A stretch of DNA of 64,000 bases from Casuarina equisetifolia (lineage: Eukaryota; Streptophyta; Magnoliopsida; Fagales; Casuarinaceae). Location: positions 30,345,884 to 30,409,883 of the forward strand of contig CM052356.1 of assembly GCA_028551475.1 (NCBI GenBank). The letters run 5' to 3'. The notes under the pieces were generated by a model. It was not told the origin of the DNA. It saw only the letters and a list, made by a program, of their open reading frames with translations, and did no database searches. Positions 62,478 through 64,000 of the stretch are shown here, piece by piece. The position numbers and the translations under genes are program-made. Position 1 is the stretch's first letter, and each line of letters begins with the position of its first letter.

Positions 62478-63110
62478 CAATATCAATCTCCATGCAAGAT
62501 CAGCGTCCTTAGGCGTCAGCTCCTCTCCTGATGGCTGTCTTACTTTAAATATCATGCAGACAACTATCGTCACTCAGGAAGCAGCTATGATCCCCAAACC
62601 TTGGATGCTGAAAACACCGGCCATGAATGCTCCTCGTGTCCTCATGTTACCCAACTCCGACATGATAGTGGCCGACAAGGGATAGTCACCACCGATGCCA
62701 AACCCCAGAAAAAAAAAAACCTGAAAAGCCCCAGACTAACCAGAACACATTTTTTTGTCGTACATGCCGAAAACCCACATTCTATGGAGCTTACCACCAT
62801 TATCAGCAGCCAGCCCGTACACACGACGCCTCCCAACTATGTCGCCGAGCCTACCAAACACGATTTGACCGATCGCGGCGCCCACAAGAGTGACAGCCAC
62901 CATAACAGACTGCACGACGAGTGGGAGGCTGGGCGCGTCGTTATACAGTCGTCCAATGAGGAGCATGACCGGAATGATACTGAAGAAGTCGTAGGCGTCG
63001 GTGAAGAGCCCCAAGCCAGCTACGATAATGGTCTTGAAATGACGTAACCGAATCCTCGCAGTATCAAGGGCAGTGAGAAGCCTCAACGCCATTATTGGGA
63101 AACTTTCCAA
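62478..63110 (-). pseudogene. PHT1 N-terminal fragment
   Basis: From the start MESFPIMALRLL through LFTDAYDFFSIIP, FGRLGDIVGRRRVYG, the [16 protein letters not shown] helix and a frame-shifted version of the GGDYPLSA signature, to ELTPKDADLAWRLIL, where homology ends at a poly-A tract. At least two frameshifts, near 62810 and 62710. It retains the base lost near 47305 in the long copy (GAAIGQIV intact). With 56763-57211 it probably makes up one split gene. Confidence 0.9.
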
Positions 63111-63500
63111 GGGATGAAACTATCAAATCCAAACCCAACAGTAAGACGGAAATGCCTGAGTTCCTTGTTTATTTACTGTATCCATGTTTTGCCGGATCCT
63201 GTGTCTTTATACATGGTGTGCTTATCCTACGAAGACCTGAAGGTACCTACGAAATTTCGTTGCTGTGACAATGGCTTGACTAATCGCCCATTTGTCCCTT
63301 GGTCCCACGAAACTCACAAACGACGTTTCGTAGGAAGGGAGTGCAGCGAAACCAAGCCTCATGCTATTTCTCATCTGGCGCAAATTGTCTGGCTCTTTCT
63401 TTGACTTTCAGGGGACGGTCTTCTGGAGAACCACTGGTTTAGGATGGCAATAGTTTATAGGAAGATTATCGTATGGGACGGGCTGAATTGATGCACCATA
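63111..63500. repeat. PHT1 5' flank, copy of 47541-47960
   Basis: Same landmarks as the flank of the long PHT1 copy. Similarity ends near GGGCTGAATTGATGCACCAT. Confidence 0.85.
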
Positions 63501-63604
63501 TCCATGCAATAAACGGTCAAAGTTGAGGAATAGGGAGGACTATGCACTTCTCACAAGAGATAAAATGCGAATCTTGCTTGACCGTACCGAAACCTACGGT
63601 TTAG

Positions 63605-64000
63605 AGCATAGATGATGACAGCCAGGAGGCTGAGGAACGGAGGGCAATCAAAGCAGAAATCCGGATTAATTATGCACTCGCTCGCCTGATCAATCGTTCC
63701 TTTTTCACTTGATGCAAATTCAGATCAACATTAAAGAGCCTCCATGATTGAAGTTAGTCCAAACACTGGTAAGAGCAATGCCTTTGATTCCTAAATTAAG
63801 TTGTGAAATGAGAAGGTAGTTGATGGGTTGGGAGGAAAGTTGAAAGAAAGACACAAAAGTATAGAGGCAGAGTTATGGTGTAAAAGCGACTGAGATGTGA
63901 GGTTCGTAGACTGACTAGAGAAGATATGGTTGTGCTTCTGTCGCCATTGTTTCATCTTGGCCACAAAAGAGAAGCAAAGTAAAAAATCAACGCTAAAACG
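63605..64000 (-). pseudogene. MATE-arm third copy, cut by window edge
   Basis: Begins GATGATGACAGCCAGGAGGCTGAGG and follows the right arm at 53000-53350 in the same orientation, including the CTGTCGCCA word of the MATE fragment. Near the edge it retains the GGCCACAAAAGAGAAGC segment (LLFCGQ on the minus strand) that only the left arm otherwise keeps. It runs off the window. Confidence 0.85.

Noticed and set aside
1-64000. tRNA, rRNA, CRISPR arrays, operon-type promoters or phage-like systems
   Set aside because: No cloverleaf with intact boxes, no rRNA words and no regularly spaced repeats were seen; the sequence is eukaryotic nuclear DNA.

Overview
The window is nuclear DNA from a flowering plant, most likely a woody eudicot or similar dicot-like lineage; the species cannot be told from sequence alone. 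The signs are GT-AG introns with AT-rich interiors, plant-only gene families (LRR-XII receptor kinase, DUF26 secretory protein, F-box, clade-I serine carboxypeptidase-like, PHT1, MATE, CW/MBD protein) and typical plant LTR retroelements. No bacterial, viral-genome or CRISPR-type system is present.

Layout. 1-3.75 kb: a broken Ty3/Gypsy element, minus strand, running off the left edge, with a possible LTR to about 4.9 kb. 4.9-7.9 kb: unassigned DNA. 7.94-11.38 kb: an LRR receptor kinase (minus, two exons) carrying one in-frame stop. 11.4-13.6 kb: AT-rich, empty. 13.6-18 kb: a four-coding-exon CW-MBD methyl-CpG-binding protein gene (minus) whose last intron shares a long inverted repeat with DNA just beyond the gene. 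20.4-26.1 kb: divergent genes for two tiny mitochondrial membrane proteins, TOM7 and complex I subunit B15/NDUFB4. 29.3-30.0 kb: a two-domain DUF26 secreted protein. 30.8-36.5 kb: a complete-length but broken Ty1/Copia element with both LTRs and a 5-bp target duplication. 37.5-38.7 kb: an F-box gene. 39.3-42.9 kb: an intact 14-exon SCPL acyltransferase/peptidase gene (minus).

43-64 kb is a mosaic of local segmental duplications: broken PHT1 phosphate transporter copies, two repeated fragments of the SCPL 3' end, and three fragments of a MATE transporter, two of them facing each other in an inverted repeat of about 0.8 kb per arm. Inside this mosaic, at 58.1-62.0 kb, lies an intact seven-exon gene for a receptor kinase with a GH18 chitinase-like ectodomain (tobacco CHRK1 type) whose chitinase active site is lost. 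It sits between the two halves of a PHT1 gene in the opposite orientation, as if a block of about 5.3 kb had landed in that gene.

The genes do not form an operon or pathway. The most noteworthy items are the GH18 receptor kinase inside a split PHT1 gene, the two long inverted repeats (potential hairpin RNA sources), and the reconstructed intact exon structures of the MBD, SCPL, B15 and CHRK1-like genes. All similarity judgements were made by eye.
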